Positions 33,421-46,100 of a stretch of DNA of 64,000 bases are shown here, piece by piece. The position numbers were made by a program, and so were the translations under genes. Under the pieces are notes generated by a model, which ran no database searches, was not told the origin of the DNA, and saw nothing but the letters and a program-made list of their open reading frames with translations. The stretch is from the NCBI GenBank assembly GCA_900074885.1, contig FJUW01000020.1:674844-738843 (forward strand). The letters are read 5' to 3'. The stretch comes from Rhynchosporium graminicola (taxonomy: Eukaryota; Ascomycota; Leotiomycetes; Helotiales; Ploettnerulaceae). Each line of letters opens with the position of its first letter. Position 1 is the stretch's first letter.

Positions 33421-34338
33421 TTAGGTCGTCGTTGGCGTAGAAGCAGCTCCGGTTGTCTTTGGCGAGCTTGCATCCACCTTCTCAATCACGACACATTTAT
33501 CCTCCTCTGAATCTCTCTTCTCCTTCTCCAGTGCATCAGAGTAGTCTCCCCACAACTGCTCCACTGGACGTCCAACAAGCTCTGTCCAAAATCGCTTCCC
33601 ATGATATTTCCCGATTCTTAGCTTCTCATTCAATCTCGCAACGGTTCCCTTGCCAAACCTGACCTCAAGATATTGCAAGAAGTATCCAGTATGTTGATAA
33701 CCTGCGTCCCATTTTCCAGTAGCATCTCTCTTCCAGTGTGGAGGACTCAGGTCGGCGTTCAATCGTACCCAATCGGCAACTCCCTCCACGAGACCCCCTG
33801 GACATGTGTTGAAAGCGTTATATTGATAGCAATGGACCATTTCATGTGTGAGCACTCCCATAATCTCATCCTTCTTTCGAGATTTTGATATACCGTGTAT
33901 GTAGTCTAGAGAGAAATGTATTTCTTTGTGGTCATCATCGAGCTCGCTGCCAGTGGTGTAAGCAACACCTGGCATAGATCTGAGGATCAGAGTGACGGAG
34001 CGCGTGGTAGGTACAGTTGTTGTTGGCGAATCTGGCGAATGGTATAGTAAGGACAGAACGCTCTGAACAGACTCCTCGAGAGCCTTGCTGGCAATGACAG
34101 CCTTGAGGAATGTTAAAGATCCTTCATGATTCAAATCACGGATTTCGAGGCGGATCTTAGGCAGATCAAACTTGGGAGAAGGTTTGGAAGAATGTTCTCC
34201 TGCTGCTGCTTTTGGATTCGAGGTAGTTGGCTTTTGCGAATTCGGGGGGAGTGGTGTTGAAGTGGGCATGGGTGCTGAGGCTTGGGAGGATTGTGGAGGC
34301 ATGAAGACCAGATGAGGGATTGGTGACGATTCGACCAT
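33421..34338 (-). CDS. Basic-secretory-protein-like HEXXH peptidase
   Basis: Putative metallopeptidase of the plant basic secretory protein (BSP) family. 305 aa from ATG 34338; the frame is open upstream but without ATG, so this start was chosen. Residues about 1-60 are Pro/Ser-rich linker. The domain runs from KIRLEIRDLNHEGSLTFLKA to about residue 270. Zinc site HEMVHCYQ (His165, Glu166, His169) is followed by GGLVEGVADWVRL, where Glu/Asp match the third-ligand region of the family. GYFLQYLEVRFG and LWGDYSDAL are the usual C-terminal motifs. The C-terminal ~40 residues are charged, then Thr/Ala-rich. No clear signal peptide is seen, unlike plant members, so it may be intracellular. Divergent from CLASP with about 520 bp between starts. 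Peptidase activity is inferred from the motif only. Confidence 0.85.
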   Translation of the reverse strand: MVESSPIPHLVFMPPQSSQASAPMPTSTPLPPNSQKPTTSNPKAAAGEHSSKPSPKFDLPKIRLEIRDLNHEGSLTFLKAVIASKALEESVQSVLSLLYHSPDSPTTTVPTTRSVTLILRSMPGVAYTTGSELDDDHKEIHFSLDYIHGISKSRKKDEIMGVLTHEMVHCYQYNAFNTCPGGLVEGVADWVRLNADLSPPHWKRDATGKWDAGYQHTGYFLQYLEVRFGKGTVARLNEKLRIGKYHGKRFWTELVGRPVEQLWGDYSDALEKEKRDSEEDKCVVIEKVDASSPKTTGAASTPTTT

Positions 34339-34862
34339 TGTGAGGGGCTTGTTATTGATTCGACGTGCAGAGGCTGTATTTGAAATGTTGCGTATACTAA
34401 AATCATCAGAATGCAATCACTTTATAATAATTCGAGATTTTGCGATTACATGGAGCAAGAAGAGAGCGCCTCGAAGATGAATGTCGGGCTTACGTGGAAG
34501 ACGTGTTTGGCAGGGATATTGGGATATTGACCTTAATACGCCCCCTGGCCTGCCATGGCTAGACGCGTTCGCGCACAGGACAACTCAACCCACCCTACCC
34601 GCAGGGGATCAATAAGGTAGCAACGAACTTTACCTGGGTAGCACTGACACTTTTTGTTTACATCACACATCGACACTTTGCTCTCGCCCCTCACTGATTA
34701 CTGGCCTGGTGGTTAGTTGCTCTATCCTTGCGAGATAGATAATATTTGCATAATTCAAGCAACCCAGCAATTGAATACCCCTTTACATAATACGACTATT
34801 ATATCCCGACGCCGCAACTGACAAACTTCACCAGCGCGGCAACCTTCACTTTTCCTGGCAAC
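34339..34862. promoter_or_regulatory. Divergent promoter region, BSP-like peptidase / stu1
   Basis: About 520 bp shared upstream DNA. A C/T-rich stretch at 34700-34860 just before the stu1 ATG is its likely leader. An alternative 5' exon for the peptidase, ending near TTTTAG at about 34398, cannot be excluded. Confidence 0.4.
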
Positions 34863-37800
34863 ATGGGCGAAAAGATCAGTGAAGAGCAGGTCGCGAACCT
34901 CCTTGTGATTCTACGAGCCGATTCTTCTATCGATGCAAAGGTCAACCAAATCAATAATGTCAAATCCGGTATCAAGCAGAACAATGTTCCCGAACCATGT
35001 ATCGTCCCTCTCTTCGAAGCCACGCGCATATCCATGACCTCGTCGCATGCGGCGATAGTTAATGCTGGATTCTCTACCCTAAATCATCTTCTCACACGAC
35101 TGTCGCGACAAGAGCCGAAATATGTTGTGAAGGAGGCTGGACGGACTCTGCCCTTGGTCATTGAGAAAATGGGCGATGTGAAGGAGAAATATAGACAGCT
35201 TGCGGCGCAATGTCTCACGACCTTCTGGAAGATTGCACCATTAGATGTGGAGAGAATAGTCAAAAATGCCGGCCTTGTAGGCAAGAATCCTAGAATGAAG
35301 GAGGCATCTATGACTTGGGTAGTACTGGTAGGATCATCTATACAGACGTGGCTATAGCTTTACTGACAGGGTGTAGATGCATGAAGAGAATGGCATGCCG
35401 TTTAAAAGCTTCGTTACTACACTAATGGATCTTCTTGAGGATGCCGACGGGATGGTCAGAGACACTGCGAGGAATTCGGTTATTGCGCTCTTCCAGTGCG
35501 TTCTTTACGAGAATTTAGGGAATTACACTAAAGCTGACGATCTGCAGAAATGCCCCCAATGCAGCCAAGTCCGATCTGAAGAAGCAATTGAAGAATTTCA
35601 ATGTTCGTCCAGCAATTGTGGCAGCTATCGTGCCTCATCTTGGGCCAGGAGGACCACCAGAAGCAACGGAATCCGAAGTAGTGGATGTACCCTCGCGGCC
35701 GATTTTATCCAACAGCGTTTCCTCCATGTCGAGCGTCAGGCCTTCAACGCCTGTAATTGAAGTAAAAATAGAGCATGTCGAGCCCTCATATGTCAACACA
35801 AATAGGGAACTAGAGGACACCTTCAGAGACATGCACCCACACTTTGAGGGCAAGGAATCTGAGACGAATTGGCTGAAGAGAGAACAAAGCTGCATAAAAC
35901 TACGACGACTCAATGCTGGAAATGCGCCAAGCGACTTCCACGACAGTTTTCTAGCAGGTATCAAAAGTCTCCTCGATGGAATCCTTAAAGCAGTCAATTC
36001 TTTGAGGACGAGTTTGTCCAAAGAGGGATGTAGTGTGATCCAAGAAATTGCAAGAACTGCTGGCCCAGGACTAGACCCGATGGTTGAAATCTTGCTGCAG
36101 AATTTGATCAAGCTATGTGGTGGTACTAAGAAGATCAGTTCGCAAAATGGAAACCTAACAGTTGATATCATCATTGGCAAGGTCACCTACAACATTCGTA
36201 TAATGCAGCACATATGGTTAGCTTGTCAGGATAAGAACGTACAACCAAGAACGTATGCGACTGGTTGGCTGAAGACTTTATTGAAGAAAGAAGCTCATCA
36301 CAAGTCTCATATTGAGCACACAGGTGGATTAGATCTCATCGAAAAATGCTTGAAGAAGGGTCTGGCAGATGCCAACCCAAGTGTACGAGAGAACATGAGA
36401 TCAACATACTGGACATTTGCTCAAATTTGGCCAGCAAAAGCAGAGTCGTGAGTTTCGAATGAAAGCAACCTGAGATACCGTCATCTAACACGTTTTAGGA
36501 TATTGGGCACGTTAGACGCCACACAGCAAAGACTTCTGGAAAACGCGCCAGACAACCCAAATTCTCCGAAGAAAGCAGAACCTGTCGCTGCTCGACCTGG
36601 ATTAGGTTTCAGTAAAAGCACAACTGGACCACCGAAACCTTCCTTGAGGGAGACCATGTTAGCTCAGAAAAAAGCTGCTATGGCAAACAGAAACCTCCCA
36701 GCCCGCCCAGGATCAGCAATGTCTTCATTTTCGCCTATGCGTACAGTCTCTACATCATCCAACGTATCAGCCAAATCCAGCACAGGATCTAACAAAGAGC
36801 GACCGGAGTCAACCACTCTGGCACATGGCGGACTGTCTGTTGCCCCCATGCGGCCGACGAAGTTCCGCCCTGCTCCTCGACCAGAACTCGGTCCAAGACC
36901 TGCGACTGCAGGTCCGTATTCTGTCCGACGACCCGGACATGGTCCTACTAACAGTGATTCCCACACAAGCCCATCGACCAGACCAGCAAAGACGAGAACA
37001 CCAAGTGCAAGCAGTACCAGTCCCCCGAAAAAGCAGCCGATCGCCAGACCTAACACTAGCCACTCCAGTCATGCAAGTTCTAGCCATACAAGCCCGGCGA
37101 AAAGTACTATCAGTAGAGTAGCACCTTCGCCCCGTTCAAGCCCAGCCAGGCCCAAACCTTCCACGAAATACCTGAATTCATCGAGTCCATCGAAAGCGGA
37201 TGAAGACTTGACTATGGTCGTACCAACGCTCTCTGGGCTTCCAGAGCCTCATCCTCAAAGCGTTCCTCTTGCATCTGAGTCTTCTGATGAAGATGATATC
37301 GTGACACCGTTAAAGTCTATGAAAGTGTATGAGGATCCGTTCTCAAGTACCAATGACAACACAACTCCGCGACCAGTGATGACTGCTCCTGTTCTTGAAG
37401 AGGTCCCTGTTAATGAGGATGCGGCCAACCTGGCTCGGAATGGTATTGAATTGACAGACACGCCCAAGACTCTAGCAATGACAGCAGAACGGTCTAAGCA
37501 AAGCTTCAGATTACTCGACAGCGGTATTGCGAAGATCAAGGCAATGTCATTGGATGTTCACGGTTTCCGAAAATTGCAAGGATTGATCAGAGACAACAAA
37601 GTATCTTGGTCAGACGATAAATTCGATGCCTTACTAGTCGGTCTCTTCGAGTATCTCGAAACTCGCTTGACCAGTCTCAGCCCCGAAAAGGACCAGGACG
37701 TTAAGACTCAAATCCTAGCTACCATCAAGCTCATGTACAAGAAGGACCGCGAGTCATTCCAACCACACGTCACCAAAGGCTTAGAAGCCATCCTTGCAAC

Positions 37801-38236
37801 ACGAAGCTGCTACGATGCCCGTACCCATATCGTAAGCGGCCTCGAACTCCTCGCCGACGAGCTCGTCACGCTTTCTAACCCCCAACAAACAAGCGAGACC
37901 ATCACCTCCCATCTCCAAAACAAAGAGATGACTCTCGAAGGCTGTCGCACTCTCAGTATGGGCTTACACGTCTTGAAGGAGTTATTAGAAGTTAAGAAGT
38001 CGTTTGAGCCTAGTGACGAGGAGGTCGGTGAGGTGTGTAGACTGGCAGCGAGGTGCTTGGCCAGCGCGGAGAGTGGTGTGCGCATGGATGCTGTGCAGCT
38101 GTGTGTTAGTTTGCATTCGAGGGTCGGGGAGTCGAGGTTCTGGAGCTCGTTGGGAGGTGTAAAGGATGATCCGAAGAGCTTGATTACTTACTACATTGTG
38201 AAGAGGCAGAGGGAGTTGGCTGCGGCTTCTTCGTGA
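34863..38236 (+). CDS. stu1: CLASP-family microtubule-binding protein Stu1
   Basis: CLASP proteins bind tubulin and microtubule plus ends, and stabilise spindle and kinetochore microtubules. Exons 34863-35327, 35377-35495, 35548-36447 and 36499-38236; introns of 49-52 nt; 1073 aa, all phases consistent. N-terminal TOG-like HEAT repeats: LSRQEPKYVVKEAGRTLPLV, KYRQLAAQCLTTFWK, then MLELL-type repeat LMDLLEDADGMVRDTARNSV. A second TOG domain spans about residues 290-480 (WLKREQSCIKLRRL, GLADANPSVRENMRSTYW). Residues about 500-770 are a basic Ser/Pro/Arg-rich microtubule-binding linker (TKFRPAPRPELGPRP, many SSP). The C-terminal ~250 residues form another helical repeat domain (LDSGIAKIKAMSLDVHGFRKLQGLI, GVRMDAVQLCVSLHSRVG). 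Length fits fungal Stu1 (about 1100). Exon joins 1-3 restore conserved text across each splice. Confidence 0.93.
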
Positions 38237-41200
38237 TTACCTTTTCGCGATGGATGATCGATGTAATTGGGGGCAAGGTGCTTAACATTCCAGAGCATTC
38301 TGATTCTAATCAGGTGTTTTTCATTGTACGAATAATCTTTTTTGGCTATTGTCGATTTTCACATGCTGCGATGGGAGGGCGTTCTGGAGTTCGAGAGTGT
38401 GCATTGCCCATCGGCATTGGGTTGAGTAGGTAGCGTCTTGGTACTTCTTCGTTCGCGATCACTTACTAGGTAGGGTAGATAAGAGCCAGCGAGCGTTTCT
38501 GCCCTGTAGGATGGGAAGAGCTGAGTGTATAGTAATCTTTAAATACGAATGTTCTGCCTGCCTATCTGCCAGTCCTTCGCTATGAGGCTTTGATGAGAAC
38601 AGACAACAGAGTCTATCGGAGGTAAGCATGTAACCTGTTGCTTGAATGGCTGAGGTAGACTGGTTTCGGGGCAGAGCTTGATATCTCGATTCGTGATATC
38701 CTTTGCTTGTTAGATGGATCATTCGGTGAGCTGAGCATCTTCCTCGGAAATCAGGCGGGGTGAGGATGTGCGTTGTGTGTATAGACCTACCTACCTGCAT
38801 TGCAACGACAAAATTTTGGAGGCGTCAGTTGATGTTCCGAGCTATCCGATGCACGATCGTAGGGAAACATGAGGCGTTTGTTCATATTGAGATCACTTCA
38901 CTTGACGTGTTGATACTACCTATCTTACCTAGGAAAGAGGTAGCTCGATCGATTGCCCGAGCGGGTTCTATTGTTGAATTCATCTTGGCACTTAGGTGCC
39001 CCCCTGGGTAGGGGTGAAGAGCTGATATCCTCATTCCAGGGTGCCGAACAGGTTTATCGTAACGTGGTGATCGATAGATGAAAGTGATATCTTTATGAAT
39101 CTCTGAGTACGATTTCGTGTGTATACATGTATATCATCCTGGTGGTTTTTTATTGAATTGTGTCTTTTTTTTCTTTCTAGGTAAGTTCTATGGGGTTTGG
39201 GTTGTTTGTTTTGTTTTGTTCTGTTTTGTGTTCTATGTTCACAGAGTCGGAGTAGAGGTATGTATGCTGCAGAGTTATTTGCGCCTGGAAAATATATTCC
39301 TGGATGTAGGTACTTATATTATGTATTCAGGTACCATGACGCACCGTAAGGTACCTTGACGCAATGGATTAACGCGATGTGATGCGACAGCCAGTTCGGA
39401 AAGATCAAGAGCATATAGTCACGAAAGCTATTATCATGCCTTTACATCTTGTAGAGTCCGCCTCGCGATATGCCTCAGACTTGTTGTACGATATCTGACT
39501 GTTTATCTTCTTGGATATGAGTATGACTTGTAAAACGAGCTCGTCTAATTTTATGATAAAGAGAGTTGTGACGAAGTACTCGGCACATCTCGCGAGTCCC
39601 ACGATCCTTAATACCCGATATGAGATGAGGAGGAGTGGCGGAGAAAGGGGATGTTGATCTGAGCTGTAACATAACCCTCCGAGATGACCTTCCTTTCTGT
39701 GATTTCCGGGTGAAGAACTTATGGATTTGGCAGGTCGAAGGAGTGCTTGGACTTGCGATGTTTGATCGGTGAGCGTGGGAGATGAAATGAGTTGCGATGG
39801 GATGTGACATGGGATTCTGTGCATGATCGATGATACACGGATTGATCCGTCTGTGCTGTACTTCTATTGCATTGCTGGAAATATGAATTGGGACATGAGA
39901 GAGGCGTATGTATGGAAGGACGGGTTTGCAAGGAGCTTTAGTATGCAATGCAGTTTCACGTGATGGGCGTGGTTGTCGCAGATACCCTTCCTTGTAGGTC
40001 GAAAGTGACGTACTGTCAGCGAAAGCGCGGATATGCTTGAAGTGGTTGATTAGTTCGAGGCTACCTAGCTGCTGTTGTTATTGTTGCTCGGGGCTCTTTT
40101 CCAGCGTTACGCTAAGGGCGCTTGTTACGATCTTGCTTTCTTGGGATGTTTTGTTGGGATGATAGGTTTGAAAGCTCGAAGTGTATTTCGCGATTAGTGT
40201 TCCATGATTCTCGAGTCATGCTGGTGTTCCGCATTGATGTATGTGGGTTGGAGACGACGACGACCTACCTGGAATTACACTGCTCTGAATGATGCTGATG
40301 ATATTGTTTTTTCGTGTTTGTGATTGCTTCTTGCGGAAGGACAAACGGATGTATCTCCTTAAATCTTATGCGTGATCCTGCGGAGACGTATTCATGTTTC
40401 AGAAGTCGAGTGAACGAGTTGATTAGCTGGCTGTCAGTGAACGGTCATGTTGTCATATCCTCCCTTCCGACATGTTGCTGAAACAGTGAAACCTATATAT
40501 CTGGTTGCGAGCAGGACAAGCCGGTGGACGGTATGTACGACGGTGTGACTCGAGTTGTCGCTTTTGCGTTGGGAGACCACGTGCTCGAGCTGTTATTGGA
40601 AGCGTCTGTGTTTGGCGGGCTGAGCCTCAAACCCCTAAAGGCTCCAGGTTTTCTCATTAGGTAGTATAAAAAGATTCTTAAAATGGAACTGGATTCCAGA
40701 ATTGGCTAAAGGTCAATAGATATGTCTGGGAATCCCAGCTATCCGTTAGTGTTAGTTCAAGTTAAGGCTACGAAGTAATATTAGAATCCATAGTATGCCA
40801 GAAACCACGCTTCGTCGGATAGGCACTGCTCTGCAGGCGCAGAGCACGGCAGCTTGCCATGTGTTGAGCCATTCAACCTTGAGTGTCTCGTGCACAAATT
40901 GAACATCGGTAGGAAGGTGCAAAATTGGTGGAGGGTGGCTCTGCCAGTGCATTTGCCAATTTCCACTGTACAGTGAAGTATATGCCTCCTGACAAAGTCT
41001 CCGATGCAAGCTCAGAGGCAAATCCTTTCTTTGTATCCTCCGATCCTTGCAAGTCGCGGTCATGACATGTCGTTAGGTTACAGCATGTGGCTTTTTGGGA
41101 CGGTTAGAGACAGGGTAATCTTGTGATACGGCGAGCACGAGGGTGTTACCTGTTGGGCTCATGGAGGGTTCGGGCTTCTAATTCTCCTTTTGCAGAACAA

Positions 41201-41952
41201 ACGATCAAAATATACCTGTACCTACAGGACGAAGTTTTTAGCCTTTGGGAAAAGGTTAGATCCCCGCGTTAGGAATGGATGGAAATTTCGGAACAAATAA
41301 ATACCGGAGAGTCCCGTAATCAAAATACTGAGCTTAAAAGCAATAGTCTGGCAGAAACCCAGGTAGATGAGTAGTGAATTTTCAGGCAGACAGAAAATCA
41401 ACACTTATCCTACATACAATAGATGGTGATAATCCGAGTGACCACTATGGTTGCAGTTGTAGTTATGGTTGTGGATGTGGATGTATGGCTGTCTCTATTG
41501 CAAGCTCTTTGTAGTCGTTCCAGCTGCACAATTGTGGATTAATCCTGAAACACAGAGTGTAAATTACGCCACCAAGATCTGGTACCCATGTCTGACCAAC
41601 ACATCCATCCATCCCGGTTCCTAGATGCCGCTTCTTCTCCTCTCCCCTCCTCTCCTGTCCTTCCTTGCGCGTAAAAGAGCTCGACCTAATTCAGGGGTCG
41701 TTGTTAGGCCTAGGCTGGCTTGTATCTTACAGTACTACTTGTAGATAGATAGTAGGCTGGTAGGAACACGGTGGTCAGTATGTCGATGTTCGCTTCTAGC
41801 TTTTTCGTGTGTATGGTGGACGCCTAGAACATCGAACTGCTTACCACCGTGTATGTTTGTTTAATCATACCTAGTCATTACACCTACCCACCCAGGCAGA
41901 GAACTGGTCCAGCACCGACCGCACTTGATCCTTCCAGCTTGAGCTTTGCAAT

Positions 41953-41983
41953 ACTGACTGACTGACTGACTGACTGACTGACT
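41953..41983 (+). repeat. (ACTG)n microsatellite
   Basis: About 7.5 perfect ACTG units. Confidence 0.95.
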
Positions 41984-42137
41984 ACGGAGTAACCTAGCCT
42001 GGCCTGGCCTACCTGGCCTACCTAGGTAGGCACCACCTACTTAGTACTTACTGACTGTAAGGTATTGTAATCATTCCATACGAACGTTGAAAGGCCTATC
42101 CCAGCACAGTCACACCACTACAGTAGGAGAATGGCAG

Positions 42138-42167
42138 GCTGCCTGCCTGCCTGCCTGCCTGCCTGCC
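42138..42167 (+). repeat. (GCCT)n microsatellite
   Basis: About seven near-perfect GCCT/TGCC units, followed by CATGCATCG. Confidence 0.95.
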
Positions 42168-42536
42168 ATGCATCGCTGTGCATACTAGGTATTTACTGCA
42201 TTTCCGTTCTATACCCTTAGAGCCATCTCCACCTCCACCTCCATCTTCATCTCCATTTCCATCTCCAGCATCTCCATCTCAATCTGCATCCCATCCCATT
42301 CCATCCCATCAAAGGGCAGCGCCATTACTCACGACTATTGAACAGCGGCCGCACGAACACGATTGCCCTTGTGCTCTCAGAACCTTCATGGAGTCTGGAC
42401 TGGCATGCATGGCATGGCATGCTATGGTATGGTGTTGGCCTCCACTCCCTCACGACTTCATACTTCATTCATCGTAGACACTTCGCCCTGTCCGCTAGCT
42501 GACGAATTTACAATCCCTATCCCTCCACTAAAGTCT

Positions 42537-42593
42537 CCTTCCCCTTCCCCTTCCCCTTCCCCTTCCCCTTCCCCTTCCCCTTCCCCTTCCCTT
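42537..42593 (+). repeat. (CCCCTT)n pyrimidine hexamer array
   Basis: About nine CCCCTT units, pure pyrimidine on the + strand, some 540 bp before the RhoGAP ATG. Mirror-repeat composition could form triplex DNA; that effect is inference. Confidence 0.93.
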
Positions 42594-43128
42594 GCCCTTC
42601 AACCCCTGGTGGAATGCTGCATGAGCCTATCATATCAGCTTCCTGCAAACTGCAAACTCTCTCCTTCACTAGATTCATCTCTCGTGTCGTCTCAACCTCC
42701 AGTCGCTTCGTACTCCGTACAACCTCAATCCCCTAATTCTCCGTTCGCATTCAACATTCCTCCTCTCCCTCCTCCTCTTCCACGGTTGACAGTCGTATGC
42801 CCTGGAGCCACTGATCTTTGCAACATAAGTATCCATTCTCGAATTGTTTCTCCATAACACCATCGCACACTCATTTTACGGCCCGCGCACTCCACTCCAC
42901 TCCACCGATTCGAGATCGACTTGACTAGCTCCTCCCCTGCGATTTGCGTACTCGCCAGCGACCGTGCGTGTCTGCTCCTCGAACCCACGAAAGACGTCTC
43001 TCGAAAGGATCGCATCTGCTAACCCATGTTCTGATCGTCTGCAAAGCCAAGGAATCAAGCTGGCAGAGCTGTTGTTGGATACTCGGAACATACATTGAAA
43101 GGAAGAAGAGGAACCTACAGAGACAGAC

Positions 43129-46100
43129 ATGGAGTCGCCGGCCGATTATCTTGATTCTCCAATGGATGGTGAAGATGTGGCATATCCGTGCAAAGGATGC
43201 GGAGATGTACGTTCTGGAACATAGGTCATTGCGATTTAATTAGACTGACCGTGATTCACAGATTCTCGAGGAAGGCAAAGCATTCGAGCTTGGTGAGTGA
43301 CATCTACTACCCACCCTATGCAGGTGGAGTTACCTGGACTTTTCGAATCGGCTTCCCTTACAGTCCTCTGTCATCATGGAGCTCCCCATCTCCAAGTTCT
43401 TTATGTCTGACGAGTCCACAGCTGGCAATCGATGGCATTTGAACTGCTTTCGATGCAACACCTGCGGCACCCTCCTCGATTCAGATGCCAACCTCCTCCT
43501 ACTCGGCGATGGATCTCTCATATGCAATAACTGTACGTATAGCTGCAGCGCGTGTGGCAACAAAATTGAAGATCTGGCTATCCTCACTGGCGATCAAGCA
43601 TTCTGCGCGACCTGTTTTCGGTGCCGTAATTGCAAGCGCAAGATCGAAAATCTCAGATATGCACGTACATCACAGGGGATATTTTGTATGAGCTGTCATG
43701 AATCGTTGATGGCTCGGCGGCGGAAGAAATCAAGGGCTGCTGCAAAACAGAAAAGGGAAGACCAGTCTCCCATGCTGGTGGACAAATCTTTACCTGCACT
43801 TCCGCCCAACGCCATTCCACAGAGCGCATTCTCTCCCGACCGAGAAGCTACCGATCCATTGGACACAGATATACCCACTGAGCTTTCACCGAGACCTCGA
43901 CAAGGTTATACACAAAACGACTCTTCTTCACGTAGCAGCTCGAGACGTCCTCGTGAGCAATCACCAGAGCGGTACTCAAGCGATACGCCTGGGTTGACAC
44001 TACCAACAACGACATACCGAAACAATCGAAATTCTGCGATTTCCCAGGCCTCTGATCTCAATAGTGGTGATGCCGAAAGCTTCTTCATCCCCCTTGCCCT
44101 GGATCCGACACCTGCGCCGAGCATGACCCCGCGCTCAACATCAGAATCGTGGACAGATTCAGGAAAGAGGACAAAGGAAAACAAACCACCAGAGAAGGAT
44201 TACTTTGGGGCCAAGAGCGTTGCGAGGCAGCAAATCGACAACCAGAAACAGAGAGACTCTTCGGTTCCACATATTGCCTTCCAGGAGAAGGGGCGGCAAG
44301 CTTCTGCGGATGAGTTGGCACAGATCAAGGACTCCCTGCGCAAGGCTGCAGCTGGAGGTAAATCTTCCTCCGCCAAAGCATCTCCTGCTGCCGGCAGTGA
44401 TGATACCCGAGTCCAGCACGCTGCTCATTCCCCCACGCCTTCGAATGCGAACGGCAAAAGTCAGAATGGGAGCGAGAAGTTTCGCTTAGGTGATGTTCCC
44501 AAGGGAAAGAAGTCTGGTACTTCACGGACGGACTCGCAATCTGAAATCAGTGAAAATAGCATTTCTCGAACTGGTTCTGGGGGCCTGTCTGCTCCGTCTC
44601 GGGGAGAGAGTCAATCTGGTCCACCCCGAACAGACTCACCAAAGCAAATCCTTGGCACAGACAAACTCTCAACGCCTCGATCTTCCCAAGATTCCAGGAT
44701 AAGAGAAGAGCTGGAAGCCAGACATTCTTTAGAAACAGCTACTTCTCCATCACGAATCAATCGAATGGATTCTGGTGGAACTGCAAGATCGATTCCCCGC
44801 AAGGAAATACCTTCTGGTGCGGTGAAGAATACTATGAGCTCAATCAGCTCATCCTCGGGAGCAGACACTTCACCCTCTTCTGCATCTTCTTCGGAGACTC
44901 CTGGGGTCACGCCAAACATGGCTGGCAAATCAACCTCCGCACCATCAGGGCTACAATCACCGATGAGGGATGATCTAGCCCCTCCTGGCCGCGCACCAAA
45001 TCGTCCCTCTGCTCCTCAGCAGAAGTTAAGCGATTCATATATGACTCCTCGAGCTCCACCAGCTCCTCCAACTGCCGCAGCGCAAAACCCGCAAGAATCA
45101 AATGCTTCAGCAACTGGCCCGCCAGTTTCGCCTAAGCTACCGCGATGGAGTGCTGGTGGAGATTTCACAATGGACGAAGACATGGCTCGAATCTTGGGCA
45201 ACACAGATGAAAGCTCGCAGTCAATCCTTCGTCGTGTTTCGAACGCTGTACGCCACGGCCGAACCGCGAGTGAACAGAGCAATGGACGGCAACCAGGACA
45301 TGGACGCAGTGTGAGTGAGACTACACGGACGACAGCATCACCACGATGGCCCAAGACACCTATTTTTGAAGATGTAGCCGCGAAAGATATCAGCAGTCCA
45401 ATCTCAATCGCGTCTCCTCGCTCTGGTGATGATCCAGCTCTCCTTCGGAGACAGCTCCGGAATTCGGAACAGCGGGTCGCAGAACTTGAGCGCCAATTCA
45501 TGAGCGAAACGGATCTAAAAGACTTGAACAAGAAATTGGTTGAGAAACGCAAGACTGTTTCTGTCCTGGATTCTCAAACAGAAATCATGATTCGACAGCT
45601 TGAAGTTCTAGCCGGTTATGTAGAGAGAGCCAAGGGTACCAAGCAACCAATCAACATTGCCGAGTTAGAAGAATCGGCTATCAAAGAATTCGTTCAGAAG
45701 TTGGAGCGTCTGAAGCAGACAATGTCTGGTGCAGTGGAGACCTTGTATGAAGAGCGCAATGATCTTTTGGAAGAAAAGAACCAAATCATTGCGGATCGCG
45801 ATAGGGCATTGGTGGAGTTTGAGCAGCTTTCATCGAAGAATGCCCAGCTTGCAGATATGAACAACGACCTGACACATCAGATTCAAGAGCGCTTCAAAGC
45901 ACAAAGTGGGCCTGGTCTTGAAAGTCCAAGACCTCCTCTGAACGGCCTCGGAATCTATACTCATCACAGCAAGGCCAAGTCCAACGTTTCTGTACTCTTA
46001 GATGATTCAAGTATTCGAGCTTCGACGAGTACAACTATGTTCGGCTCCGTCGGCAGTTACCCACAAGCTATGGATCAGGACCCAAGCATGGAACCAGCTA

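Larger units (their letters stand above)
38237..43128. promoter_or_regulatory. 4.9-kb gene-poor region upstream of the LIM-RhoGAP gene
   Basis: No supported coding exon on either strand; ORFs are short and without domains. AT-rich with homopolymer runs near 39150-39235. From about 41580 it becomes rich in microsatellites and pyrimidine: ACTG, GCCT and CCCCTT arrays (separate entries), CCTGGCC/CCTACC runs at 41990-42030 and CTCCATCTCCATC runs at 42220-42280. The last ~1 kb is probably the long C/T-rich leader of the RhoGAP gene. A noncoding RNA gene is possible but unsupported. Confidence 0.5.

Noticed and set aside
33421..34416. 331-aa version of the BSP-like peptidase
   Set aside because: The extra 26 residues begin at a TTG codon; the first ATG in frame is at 34338.
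36664..37056. Antisense ORFs within the stu1 linker
   Set aside because: Low-complexity coding of the Ser/Pro/Arg linker leaves the opposite strand open by chance.
42178..42857. Pro/Ser-rich ORFs in the RhoGAP upstream region
   Set aside because: They are translations of simple CTCCAT and CCCCTT repeats and have no conserved features.
43376..43421. Alternative start ATG 43376 for the RhoGAP gene
   Set aside because: Starting there loses the first zinc-ligand pair of LIM1 (CKGCG), which upstream exons 43129-43206 and 43262-43292 supply in phase.
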